Source: JBMHDW01 sp049889175
GTDB taxonomy: Bacteria; Pseudomonadota; Gammaproteobacteria; Comchoanobacterales; Comchoanobacteraceae
Assembly (NCBI GenBank): GCA_049889175.1
Contig: JBMHDW010000006.1
Coordinates: 1 to 41,385, forward strand
Direction of reading: 5' to 3'
DNA: 41,385 nucleotides
Shown here: piece by piece, positions 34,832 to 41,385 of the stretch
Layout of the letters: each line of letters starts with the position of its first letter
Numbering within the stretch: the stretch's first letter is position 1
Notes under the pieces: generated by a model
Told to the model about the DNA's origin: nothing
Databases searched by the model: none
What the model saw: only the letters and a program-made list of their open reading frames with translations
Position numbers and translations under genes: made by a program

Positions 34832-36229
34832 CTATCCAGAAATAAGCAGCCGTTGGTTAGGCTTTATTGTTACAGAGCTTAAATGGTTATCGAGCATTAT
34901 TTTTTTTACAGTGGTTTTATATCGATGGGCTATTACTGACAAGCTCTCGTTTGGTTTTACAGTGTGAACTCGTCTCTTTTGTTTAGGCCATATAGTCAGT
35001 TTTTGTTTGGGCTGTAAGGCCTTGCTTGCAGAAATTTGGTTCCAATAGCATATATGTGCAGTTTTTACCTTATACTTTAGAGCTATGCTATGGAGACTAT
35101 CACCTTTTTTGACTTGATGAATAATAGGCTGTGGCCCAATACGGTCATTGGCCTGTAGTGGCTCATCAAACTTTGGACTTGGTATATATAAAGTTTGACC
35201 TGGTTTAATAATATGATCACTCATATGGTTATGTTTCATTATTTTACGAACGCTTGTTTTATGCTCTAATGCAATGCCAGATAGGGTGTCATTAGGTTTT
35301 ACTGAATATTGAGAGATAGAGACTTGTCGCTGATCGATGGTTGGCAAACAATCATAATAGTCATCCAATTGGTCTTTGGCGATATACAAATAATGCTTTT
35401 GATTGGGTGGGGTGACACTTAGCATATTGGCATCATTTAAGTGATAAATATCTAAGTTAACTTTGCATGTACTCTTTATGTATTTAAATGATTGTTGATT
35501 TTGAACTTCAGTAATTTCAAATGGGATGGTGCTTGAGATTTTATGATAATGGTACTGATTCAGAATAAATTGCTTTAAAGCTAGAAGTTTAGGAACATAA
35601 TCTCTTGTTTCTTTAGGTAAATCTAATGACCAAAAATCAGTGCTTTGACCTAAGATTTTTCTCTTTTTGACTGCTCTTTTGACTCGACCTTCTCCCGCGT
35701 CATACGCAGCAATTGCAAGTAGCCAGTTATGGTTAAATTGCTCATAAAGATATTGTAAATGGTCTAAAGCTCCATCTGTACTATTTTTTAAATCAAGTCT
35801 ACCATCAAACCAATGGTCAATATTTACACCATAAGCAGATGCAGTTCCTGGCATCATTTGCCAAAGACCTACAGCGCCTTGGGATGATGATGCATGTAGC
35901 TGGTAGCGGCTTTCAATGTATGGCAATAATGCAAGCTCGGTGGGTAAATTCCTACTTTTACATTCAGCGACAATGTAAGACAAATATGGTTGAGCCTGAG
36001 ATAGTGCACCAAGAAGTGCTTTAACATCTTTTTGAAAGTAAGCAAGTTGATGATTGATTCGTTTGCTATGTTTGGGAAGGGGAACTGCAAAGTGACGAAC
36101 AACATCAGAAAGTAAATCATTTCGTTGACCGAAACCATAACTAACAGAGGGTACTGTCATTAAAATAAGCGCTAGCGTACCACTTAGTACTTTTATCGTT
36201 AGATTTGGTTTTTTAACTCTCGTAAACAT
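34832..36229 (-). CDS. mltD: Membrane-bound lytic murein transglycosylase D
   Basis: A 465-residue cell-wall hydrolase cutting the MurNAc-GlcNAc bond with anhydro-ring formation. It has an N-terminal hydrophobic export signal (about 10-32; no lipobox cysteine, unlike E. coli MltD), an SLT domain at about 85-190 with catalytic Glu106 in PYIESRYQ and the GLWQMMPGTA and AAYDAGEGRV motifs, and three LysM peptidoglycan-binding repeats at about 307-350, 369-414 and 421-464. E. coli MltD has two LysM repeats. Its start overlaps gloB by 31 nt; the mltD-gloB pair is conserved in Gammaproteobacteria. Confidence 0.95.
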   Translation of the reverse strand: MFTRVKKPNLTIKVLSGTLALILMTVPSVSYGFGQRNDLLSDVVRHFAVPLPKHSKRINHQLAYFQKDVKALLGALSQAQPYLSYIVAECKSRNLPTELALLPYIESRYQLHASSSQGAVGLWQMMPGTASAYGVNIDHWFDGRLDLKNSTDGALDHLQYLYEQFNHNWLLAIAAYDAGEGRVKRAVKKRKILGQSTDFWSLDLPKETRDYVPKLLALKQFILNQYHYHKISSTIPFEITEVQNQQSFKYIKSTCKVNLDIYHLNDANMLSVTPPNQKHYLYIAKDQLDDYYDCLPTIDQRQVSISQYSVKPNDTLSGIALEHKTSVRKIMKHNHMSDHIIKPGQTLYIPSPKFDEPLQANDRIGPQPIIHQVKKGDSLHSIALKYKVKTAHICYWNQISASKALQPKQKLTIWPKQKRRVHTVKPNESLSVIAHRYKTTVKKIMLDNHLSSVTIKPNQRLLISG

Positions 36230-37059
36230 TGAAATAATTGAAATGCATGATCAACACCTCTATCGTATGTTTCCTTGGACACGTTTTGCAAGGTATTTTT
36301 CAAGAGATCTTTTACCTGACTGATATTCAAAAATATTCTATTGATATTATTTTGTTGGTTGAGGTCATTAAGCCTGCGCACAATTTGATCAAAATATTTT
36401 GAGTTATGTATTTGTAAGAATGGGTTGGTTTGTTTTTCGGTTCCTAATGTTGCAGGTATGGTGATATGTTTTATACGATTTTCAAGAGCAGGATTGTCAG
36501 GGTCAATTAGTTTAGCGAATTTTAAATTGTTCAATGTGTAATCATGGCCGCAGCAAACAATCAGGTCATCAGATAGTGTATGGAGTTGGTTTAGAGAGTG
36601 AAATAATAAATTAATGTCATAAAATGCTCTACCACATCCGCCATAAAATAATGTGTCACCTGTGAATAAGTATTGATCAATTTGATAACACAGGTGTTCA
36701 GCTGTATGTCCAGGTGTGTAAAAAACGTGAAGTGGGCCAAAAACAAAAGCGTTAATGGTATGCGTTTTTAAGGGTATGGTATAGGTGTTCTTCATCTTGG
36801 TCAACACGCCATGGGGTGAATAAACTAATGCTGTTGGATAGCGAGAGATAATAGTTTCAATACCATCAGTGTGGTCTTGATGACCGTGGGTTACCAAAAT
36901 AGCGTATGGTTTTAGATGTGGGTTATATTGCAGCCAGTTTAGCACTTCATCAGATTTGCCAGGATCAATAATAATAACATTTTGACCATCTTCTAATAAC
37001 CAAATGATATTGTTATCTGTGCTTTTAGGGTTGATTCTATGTAAAGATAGTTGTCGCAC
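36199..37059 (-). CDS. gloB: Hydroxyacylglutathione hydrolase (glyoxalase II)
   Basis: A 286-residue metallo-beta-lactamase-fold enzyme that hydrolyses S-lactoylglutathione in methylglyoxal detoxification. Metal ligands are visible: THGHQDH (His58, His60, Asp62, His63), His118 in TPGHTAEH, Asp135 in TGDTLF and His172 in CGHDYT. Length is somewhat above E. coli GloB (251), mostly through a longer C-terminus (residues ~230-286). The start is a GTG with no Shine-Dalgarno; it lies 9 nt after the stop of the small upstream gene, so coupled translation is likely. Confidence 0.93.
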   Translation of the reverse strand: MRQLSLHRINPKSTDNNIIWLLEDGQNVIIIDPGKSDEVLNWLQYNPHLKPYAILVTHGHQDHTDGIETIISRYPTALVYSPHGVLTKMKNTYTIPLKTHTINAFVFGPLHVFYTPGHTAEHLCYQIDQYLFTGDTLFYGGCGRAFYDINLLFHSLNQLHTLSDDLIVCCGHDYTLNNLKFAKLIDPDNPALENRIKHITIPATLGTEKQTNPFLQIHNSKYFDQIVRRLNDLNQQNNINRIFLNISQVKDLLKNTLQNVSKETYDRGVDHAFQLFQCLRELKNQI

Positions 37060-37068
37060 AATTAATGA

Positions 37069-37368
37069 TTATTCTGAGTTGCCGCGGCTACGTTGAGGAA
37101 CGGAATCACTACGTGGATTGGATTCTTTACAGGTTGGTCTCTCTATTGTACTGACACCTTCTTTTCGTTGAATAAAAGCACTTGCTGACCTTGATTGTGT
37201 TTTTTCATTTGTTGGTGTGGATGGAATTGATGGATCTGATGGGGTCAGTAAATAAATTGCGCAGAAACCAATGAGTCCAAAAATAATACCTAAATGAACG
37301 CCAAGAAATAAGCTTCCAACTAAGAAGAATAGAAATCCTGTATTTATGGTGTTAATTATTCTAGACAT
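37069..37368 (-). CDS. Small membrane protein of unknown function
   Basis: A 99-residue protein with two closely spaced hydrophobic helices (about residues 8-24 and 26-41, FLFFLVGSLFLGVHLGIIFG onward) and a polar, Ser/Thr/Pro/Arg-rich tail of about 55 residues that looks disordered. No family recognised. The ATG at 37368 has AGG five bases upstream; a GTG one codon earlier is possible. It is the first gene of a gloB-mltD-lptB run on the minus strand, all within a few bases of each other. Confidence 0.6.
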   Translation of the reverse strand: MSRIINTINTGFLFFLVGSLFLGVHLGIIFGLIGFCAIYLLTPSDPSIPSTPTNEKTQSRSASAFIQRKEGVSTIERPTCKESNPRSDSVPQRSRGNSE

Positions 37369-37391
37369 CACTACCTCATTTATATCATTTC

Positions 37392-38180
37392 ATGAAAGTA
37401 GCTTTATATCAATACAATTTAACAAGTAAAAGTTCATTTAGATTGAACTCAATGATTAACGGTTGTTATTGTCTTGATATTAAGAAAAATAAGGTGCATA
37501 GTGCAAGAATGAAGCAAACAGATGTACTTAATTTAAAAAAATGTGAAGATTGGATGTCTACAGGGTTTGGCTACTCGTTGCACCAGCAAGCCAAAATGAG
37601 TTGTCAAAAAATCATAGAGCATTATCAAGTGCAAGATATCTTACAGTTAGCTGGTCTGCCATTATTTGATTTTGCTATACCGCCTCATTGTCATTACATA
37701 CATGTAGAACCAGACTTGCATCATCTTGCACAAGGTCATACCGTTGTGGCCAACATAAATGCTTTACCATTTGCCGCAGAAACTTTTGATTGTTTGGTGA
37801 TCAGCCATTTGTTTGAAGTGATATCAGATATCAATATTCAAGAATACCTTCGCGTACTAAAGCCTAATGGTCTTGTGGTTATTTTTGTATTAAATTTGAA
37901 AGGTTATTGTTGGTTCAGAAATGTTTTTGATGGAGATTTTTTACCTTGGAAGCAACGATGGCATGGTAAAAAAGCTTTGATTGACTTTATGCGTCAACAA
38001 AGCTGTCATTTCATCGATATAAACTATTTAGCATCTCATCCAGTTGGACCGAGCATGATCCCAGCATGGCTCCGCTATGTGTATCGATATTTGCCTCAGT
38101 TGAGTTCATTAAGTCAATTAACGTTTGTGAAAAGGGTTAAAGGCCAAATTCCAGTAGAATTAGTAAGAGGAGCTATATGA
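37392..38180 (+). CDS. SAM-dependent methyltransferase, YafS-like
   Basis: A 262-residue class I methyltransferase. The Rossmann core runs from ILQLAGLPLFDFA (residues ~83-95) to the acidic strand end HVEPD, then NALPFAAETFDCLVISHLFE and the conserved LRVLKPNGLVVIF. The substrate is unknown. Position between gloB and rnhA-dnaQ is exactly that of E. coli yafS. The start is uncertain: the ATG at 37392 has no Shine-Dalgarno and leaves only 23 nt to the divergent neighbour; the ATG at 37509 (222 residues, just before the conserved WMSTGFGYSL) is a plausible alternative. Overlaps rnhA by four bases. Confidence 0.8.
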   Translation: MKVALYQYNLTSKSSFRLNSMINGCYCLDIKKNKVHSARMKQTDVLNLKKCEDWMSTGFGYSLHQQAKMSCQKIIEHYQVQDILQLAGLPLFDFAIPPHCHYIHVEPDLHHLAQGHTVVANINALPFAAETFDCLVISHLFEVISDINIQEYLRVLKPNGLVVIFVLNLKGYCWFRNVFDGDFLPWKQRWHGKKALIDFMRQQSCHFIDINYLASHPVGPSMIPAWLRYVYRYLPQLSSLSQLTFVKRVKGQIPVELVRGAI

Positions 38181-38632
38181 TTGAATTATACACTGATGGT
38201 GCATGTCGCGGTAATCCTGGCATAGGTGGCTGGGGCTGTCTTATTTTATCGGGCAAGCAGCGTTTCGAAGGTTATGGTTTTGAGCCAAATACCACCAATA
38301 ATCGCATGGAAATTATGGCTGTTATACAAGGTTTAACTTATCTTATGAAAACCAGTCAAGTAGGCACCCATGTTACTGTTTATAGCGATTCAAATTATGT
38401 CATTAAAGCCATGTCTGAATGGCGATTTGGCTGGGCTAAAAAATCATGGCGTAACGCACAAAATAAACCTGTAAAAAATAAAGATATGTGGATTGAGCTC
38501 ATTGATTTAGCTGATAAATTCACCGTTACTTGGCGGTGGGTGAAGGGGCACTCTGGCCACGAGTACAATGAGCATGTAGATCAACTGGCCAATCGTGCTA
38601 TTGATGAAAGGGAGACTCATAAATGGCTTTAG
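38177..38632 (+). CDS. rnhA: Ribonuclease HI
   Basis: A 151-residue enzyme that cuts the RNA strand of RNA-DNA hybrids. The catalytic set is complete: Asp7 in YTDGACRGNPG, Glu45 in NNRMEIMAV, Asp71 in YSDSNYV, Asp135 in EHVDQLANRA, with His125 in KGHSGH. Length equals the family norm (E. coli 155). It is coupled to the methyltransferase by ATGA and overlaps dnaQ by 10 nt. AGAGGAG lies just upstream of the ATG. Confidence 0.98.
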   Translation: MIELYTDGACRGNPGIGGWGCLILSGKQRFEGYGFEPNTTNNRMEIMAVIQGLTYLMKTSQVGTHVTVYSDSNYVIKAMSEWRFGWAKKSWRNAQNKPVKNKDMWIELIDLADKFTVTWRWVKGHSGHEYNEHVDQLANRAIDERETHKWL

Positions 38633-39306
38633 AAATCGCATTTGACACCGAAACAACGGGTTTGTCACCAGAGCGCCATCGTGTGATTGAATTAGGTGCC
38701 TGTGTTATTGCAAGAGCAGGTTATGATGAGGATAAAAAATATCATCAATACGTAAACCCACAACGTTCAATCGACCCTGAAGCAGAAAAGGTGCATGGCC
38801 TATCACAGGAATTTTTGTCTGATTATCCTTTATTTTCAGAGGTCATTGATGCATTTTTAGATTTTGTATCAGGTCATACTCTGGTGATTCATAATGCGCC
38901 GTTCGATGTGGGTTTTATGGATGCTGAATTGCTTAGATGTGGTAAGCGGCCCTTGAAGCATTACTGTAAGATTATTGATTCATTACCTCTTGCGAGAAAA
39001 ATGTATCCAGGGCAAAAAAATTCTCTTGATCATTTATGTAAACGTTTTGGTCTTGATATCTCTCATAGAACACTTCACGGTGCGCTAAAAGATGCAGACT
39101 TATTGAGTCAGGTTTTCCAAAATTTAACAACGAAACAAGCAGCATTATCTACTCCTGAGGATGAGGTTGATGTTGCTAAGGTGAAACAGGAAATACCATA
39201 CCCAGAGCTACTTAAGCTCGGTGTAAGTCTTGATGATCAAGAATTATTAGCTCACAAAGCATTTCTTAAAGAGGTACTTAAGCTTGATGATCAAGATTGG
39301 TCTTGA
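38623..39306 (+). CDS. dnaQ: DNA polymerase III epsilon subunit (proofreading exonuclease)
   Basis: A 227-residue DEDDh exonuclease that proofreads for the replicase. Asp8 and Glu10 stand in AFDTETTGL, followed by HNAPFDVGFMD and the ExoIII motif HGALKDADLL. The C-terminal stretch to residue 227 is the flexible segment that binds the alpha subunit. A little shorter than E. coli DnaQ (243). GGGAG in the end of rnhA serves its ATG. The promoter of the following tRNA cluster overlaps its stop codon. Confidence 0.97.
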   Translation: MALEIAFDTETTGLSPERHRVIELGACVIARAGYDEDKKYHQYVNPQRSIDPEAEKVHGLSQEFLSDYPLFSEVIDAFLDFVSGHTLVIHNAPFDVGFMDAELLRCGKRPLKHYCKIIDSLPLARKMYPGQKNSLDHLCKRFGLDISHRTLHGALKDADLLSQVFQNLTTKQAALSTPEDEVDVAKVKQEIPYPELLKLGVSLDDQELLAHKAFLKEVLKLDDQDWS

Positions 39307-39331
39307 CAGTTTTAAGATAAAGCGCTAAAGT
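39303..39331 (+). promoter_or_regulatory. Promoter of the tRNA Tyr-Gly-Thr cluster
   Basis: Consensus TTGACA (39303-39308), a 17-nt spacer and TAAAGT (39326-39331). The -35 hexamer overlaps the dnaQ stop codon (TGA at 39304-39306). It ends 11 nt before tRNA-Tyr. Confidence 0.65.
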
Positions 39332-39342
39332 TTTGAGCTTAA

Positions 39343-39424
39343 GGGGAGATACTCAAGCGGCCAACGAGGACGGACTGTAAATCCGTTGGTTTTACCTTCG
39401 CAGGTTCGAATCCTGCTCTCCCCA
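39343..39424 (+). tRNA. tRNA-Tyr (anticodon GTA)
   Basis: An 82-nt class II tRNA with acceptor GGGGAGA/TCTCCCC, D arm ACTCAAGCGGCCAACGAGG, anticodon loop CTGTAAA, a variable arm (GGTTTTACCTTCG) and T arm CAGGTTCGAATCCTG. No encoded CCA (A73 is followed by CAG). Confidence 0.96.
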
Positions 39425-39430
39425 CAGCTA

Positions 39431-39504
39431 GCGGGTGTAGTTCAATGGTAGAACCCCAGCCTTCCAAGCTGGTCGTGAGGGTTCGATTCCCTTCACCCGC
39501 TCCA
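39431..39504 (+). tRNA. tRNA-Gly (anticodon TCC)
   Basis: A 74-nt cloverleaf with acceptor GCGGGTG/CACCCGC, anticodon stem CCAGC/GCTGG around CTTCCAA, T arm GGGTTCGATTCCC, discriminator T and CCA. It is the only tRNA of the eight in this window in which the CCA end is encoded, possibly by chance. It follows tRNA-Tyr after 6 nt. Confidence 0.96.
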
Positions 39505-39505
39505 A

Positions 39506-39577
<72 letters not shown>

Positions 39578-39894
39578 ATTGATGAGTGTATATTAAATAA
39601 TAATCCATAATATTGATCTAAGACGCTTCAAAAATTGTATATGTTAAGTGATTAATAAGCCCAATAAGCATTTTTTCATCTAGATGTGTCCGCTAAGTGT
39701 GATGCTACACTCTAAAAATAATAAAGTGATTATAAAGGTATTAGATTGTAAGCTAGATGCTAAGGGAGCTTGTGTTTCAGTTGGTATCACTATGTTTTTA
39801 AATTATTATTTAAGTTATTGGGTTGTTTAATATATTGACCTTCCTTTTTTTTTGTGTTAGCGTGTGCAGAATAAATACAATATTGGGTAGTCAA
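39578..39894. other. Intergenic region without a gene
   Basis: 317 AT-rich bases between tRNA-Thr and the repeat-protein gene. No open frame with a ribosome binding site and no clear terminator. A short hairpin AGTGT/ACACT occurs near 39696-39711. TTGACC at 39835-39840 with TAGCGT 17 nt later is a weak candidate promoter for the following gene. Otherwise I see nothing in it. Confidence 0.6.
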
Positions 39895-41385
39895 ATGTTT
39901 CTAAGAAATTACAACAGTTATTATATCGGTCTGTGGGTTTGTGCTATTATTGGGTGTTTACTGGGTTGCATCATGCTTTCTTCAGTACTTCCTTTGGTTA
40001 GCATGCTTGGTCGAATTATTTTATTATGTTCACTGATAGTAAGTTTGTTTCTTTTTAAACACTTAGTTTTTAAACAATATAGATTAAGTATGTTGAAGGC
40101 TGTGAAGCAAGATGGCCTAAAATTGCAACATGCTTCTAATGTACTAAAGAGTGATAAAGAAGTTGTTCAGGCAGCTGTGAAGCAGAATGGCAATGCATTA
40201 CAGTATGCTAGCGAAGAATTAAAGGCTGATCAGGACATTGTTTTGGCAGCGGTACAGGAGACTGGTAGTGCATTTGGGTATGCTAGCAAAGAATTAAAGG
40301 CAGATAAGCCTTTTGTTTTGGCTGTAGTAACGCAATGTAAATATGGTTATGTATTACAGTATGCTAGCGAAGAATTAAAGGCTGATCGGGAAATTGTTTT
40401 GGCAGCTGTGAATCAGAATGGCAATGCATTACAGTATGCTAGCGAAGAATTAAAGGCTGATCAGTCATTTGTTTTCGATGCAGTAGTGCAATGTAGAGGT
40501 GGCGATGTATTGACACATGCAAATATTACTTTAAAAGCGGATAGAGATTTCATTTTGCGTGTGGTAAATCAGAGAGGTCTTGAATTAAAGCATGTTAGCA
40601 ATGCTTTGAAGGATGATACGGATGTTGTTTTGGCAGCGGTGAAGCAGGATGGTTGGGCATTGAGGTATGCTAGTTCCAGATTAAGGGATGATATAGATAT
40701 TGTTACATCTGCAGTAAGACAAAATCCTATGGTATTGTCGTGTGCGAGTGACCAGTTAAAGGGTAATCGAGAAGTTGTCTTGGAAGCCGTGAAGCGGAAT
40801 GGTAGGGCATTGGTTTATTCTATTAATGAGTTGAAAAATGATAGACAAGTTGTCTTAGCGGCAGTCAATAACTCTGGTATGGCACTCCATTTTGCTAATA
40901 ATCGGTTTAATAATGATGAAGAAATTGTTTTGGCTGCAGTATTAGCACCTAACAAGTATGTAAGGACGAACGGACATGCTTTGAAGTTTGCCTCTGATCA
41001 TTTCAAAAATAATCCAGATATTGTACTTGCTTCGTTGAGATATCAAGGGCGGCCTAATGATGGTACATCATTGCAGTTTGCTAGCAGGGAGCTCTTAAAC
41101 GATAGTGACTTTTTAGAGCGCTGTGTTCAAGAAAACCCTTTATCAGTTAATGAGGATACATCTCAATATTTTACTAATATTGATTTCAGAACATCGTTAA
41201 GTGTTCAGTTACAGATTCCGAATTATGCGACTCGTTTTGTTCAAAATTATAAGGTTATGCATCCATTTGTTTTAAATCAAAGTCGTTATGATATGGTTTT
41301 TTTAGGTTTTATTTATCTTAACAGAGAAGGAAATCGTCATCAAAAGGTTGATGAGTGGTTGCTTAGATTGGAAAGAATTGGCAAA
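39895..41385 (+). CDS. DUF4116-like repeat protein with two N-terminal membrane helices (3' end outside the window)
   Basis: An uninterrupted frame of 497 codons running off the window edge. Residues 11-34 and 38-56 are hydrophobic helices, then about 13 tandem ~25-residue repeats of the form A-V-x-Q-x-G-x-A-L-x-Y-A-S-x-x-L-K-x-D-x-x-x-V (residues ~67-407). This matches the DUF4116 repeat, known mainly from large proteins of Legionella-like and other intracellular bacteria and from some protists and giant viruses; its function is unknown. After the repeats comes a non-repeat region (residues ~408-497). A weak GGG lies about ten bases upstream of the ATG. The membrane helices suggest the repeats face one side of a membrane; if the protein is secreted to the host, the helices could anchor it there. 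Start is reasonably sure, end unknown. Confidence 0.75.
   Translation, partial: MFLRNYNSYYIGLWVCAIIGCLLGCIMLSSVLPLVSMLGRIILLCSLIVSLFLFKHLVFKQYRLSMLKAVKQDGLKLQHASNVLKSDKEVVQAAVKQNGNALQYASEELKADQDIVLAAVQETGSAFGYASKELKADKPFVLAVVTQCKYGYVLQYASEELKADREIVLAAVNQNGNALQYASEELKADQSFVFDAVVQCRGGDVLTHANITLKADRDFILRVVNQRGLELKHVSNALKDDTDVVLAAVKQDGWALRYASSRLRDDIDIVTSAVRQNPMVLSCASDQLKGNREVVLEAVKRNGRALVYSINELKNDRQVVLAAVNNSGMALHFANNRFNNDEEIVLAAVLAPNKYVRTNGHALKFASDHFKNNPDIVLASLRYQGRPNDGTSLQFASRELLNDSDFLERCVQENPLSVNEDTSQYFTNIDFRTSLSVQLQIPNYATRFVQNYKVMHPFVLNQSRYDMVFLGFIYLNREGNRHQKVDEWLLRLERIGK
40093..41115 (+). repeat. About 13 coding tandem repeats (DUF4116-like), including a recent 231-nt duplication
   Basis: Thirteen repeat units of 25-31 codons follow one another. 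Units 2 and 5 are almost identical in DNA: the stretch starting at 40177 (GTGAAGCAGAATGGCAATGC) recurs at 40408 with one change in the first ~55 bases. The 231-nt offset equals three units, so a three-unit block seems to have duplicated recently. The phrase TATGCTAGCGAAGAATTAAA occurs three times. Units 6-13 are much more divergent. Confidence 0.85.

Noticed and set aside
40093..41115. Tandem repeats as a CRISPR array or satellite
   Set aside because: Units are not constant in sequence, have no spacer structure, and keep one open reading frame with a protein-level consensus.

Overview
The window is an AT-rich, gene-dense stretch of a reduced gammaproteobacterial chromosome. Gene order is gammaproteobacterial in several places (tig-clpP-clpX-lon; accB-accC; tamA-tamB; mltD, gloB, a YafS-like methyltransferase, rnhA and dnaQ together; a tRNA Tyr-Gly-Thr cluster). 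An ATP/ADP-translocase-type nucleotide carrier, a DUF4116-type repeat protein and a candidate OTU-like cysteine protease point to an obligate intracellular lifestyle. My inference is a relative of Legionellales/Coxiellales or of the choanoflagellate-infecting Comchoanobacterales. No species can be named from the sequence alone.

Layout: 1-1.25 kb is the 3' end of an rRNA operon (23S end, 5S, terminator). 1.5-8.2 kb is accessory: an LpxH-like phosphoesterase, a nucleotide translocase with a ~200-residue extra N-terminal domain, an archaeal/eukaryotic-type prolyl-tRNA synthetase and a 618-residue putative effector, closed by tRNA-Thr(TGT). 8.3-19.7 kb is mostly housekeeping (thioesterase, rdgC, tyrS, yajQ, ppa, tamBA, a holD-like gene, glyA-nrdR-nusB-pgpA). 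19.7-24.2 kb is on the minus strand: an unknown 10-TM protein, accC, accB, a CcdA/DsbD-like protein and dapD. 24.3-25.1 kb holds four tRNAs (Pro, Arg, His, Leu) around a small minus-strand gene. 25.1-30.6 kb is the tig-clpP-clpX-lon proteostasis block. 30.7-33.7 kb is a CPBP-type membrane protease overlapping an ABC exporter. 33.8-39.3 kb carries an HPF-like protein, lptB, mltD, gloB, a small membrane protein, a methyltransferase, rnhA and dnaQ. 39.3-39.6 kb has tRNAs Tyr, Gly and Thr. From 39.9 kb to the window edge runs an unfinished open frame of about 13 DUF4116-like repeats behind two membrane helices.

The genes fit a host-dependent cell that imports nucleotides yet keeps a Gram-negative envelope (LptB, TamAB, MltD, DapD, LpxH-like), fatty-acid initiation (AccB/AccC) and a full ClpXP/Lon system. 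Losses show at conserved loci: no ribD/ribH/thiL between nrdR, nusB and pgpA, no rpoN between lptB and hpf, and no tufB after the tRNA-Thr gene. Compaction is strong, with three convergent 3'-3' gene overlaps and many ATGA overlaps. Seven of eight tRNA genes lack an encoded CCA end.
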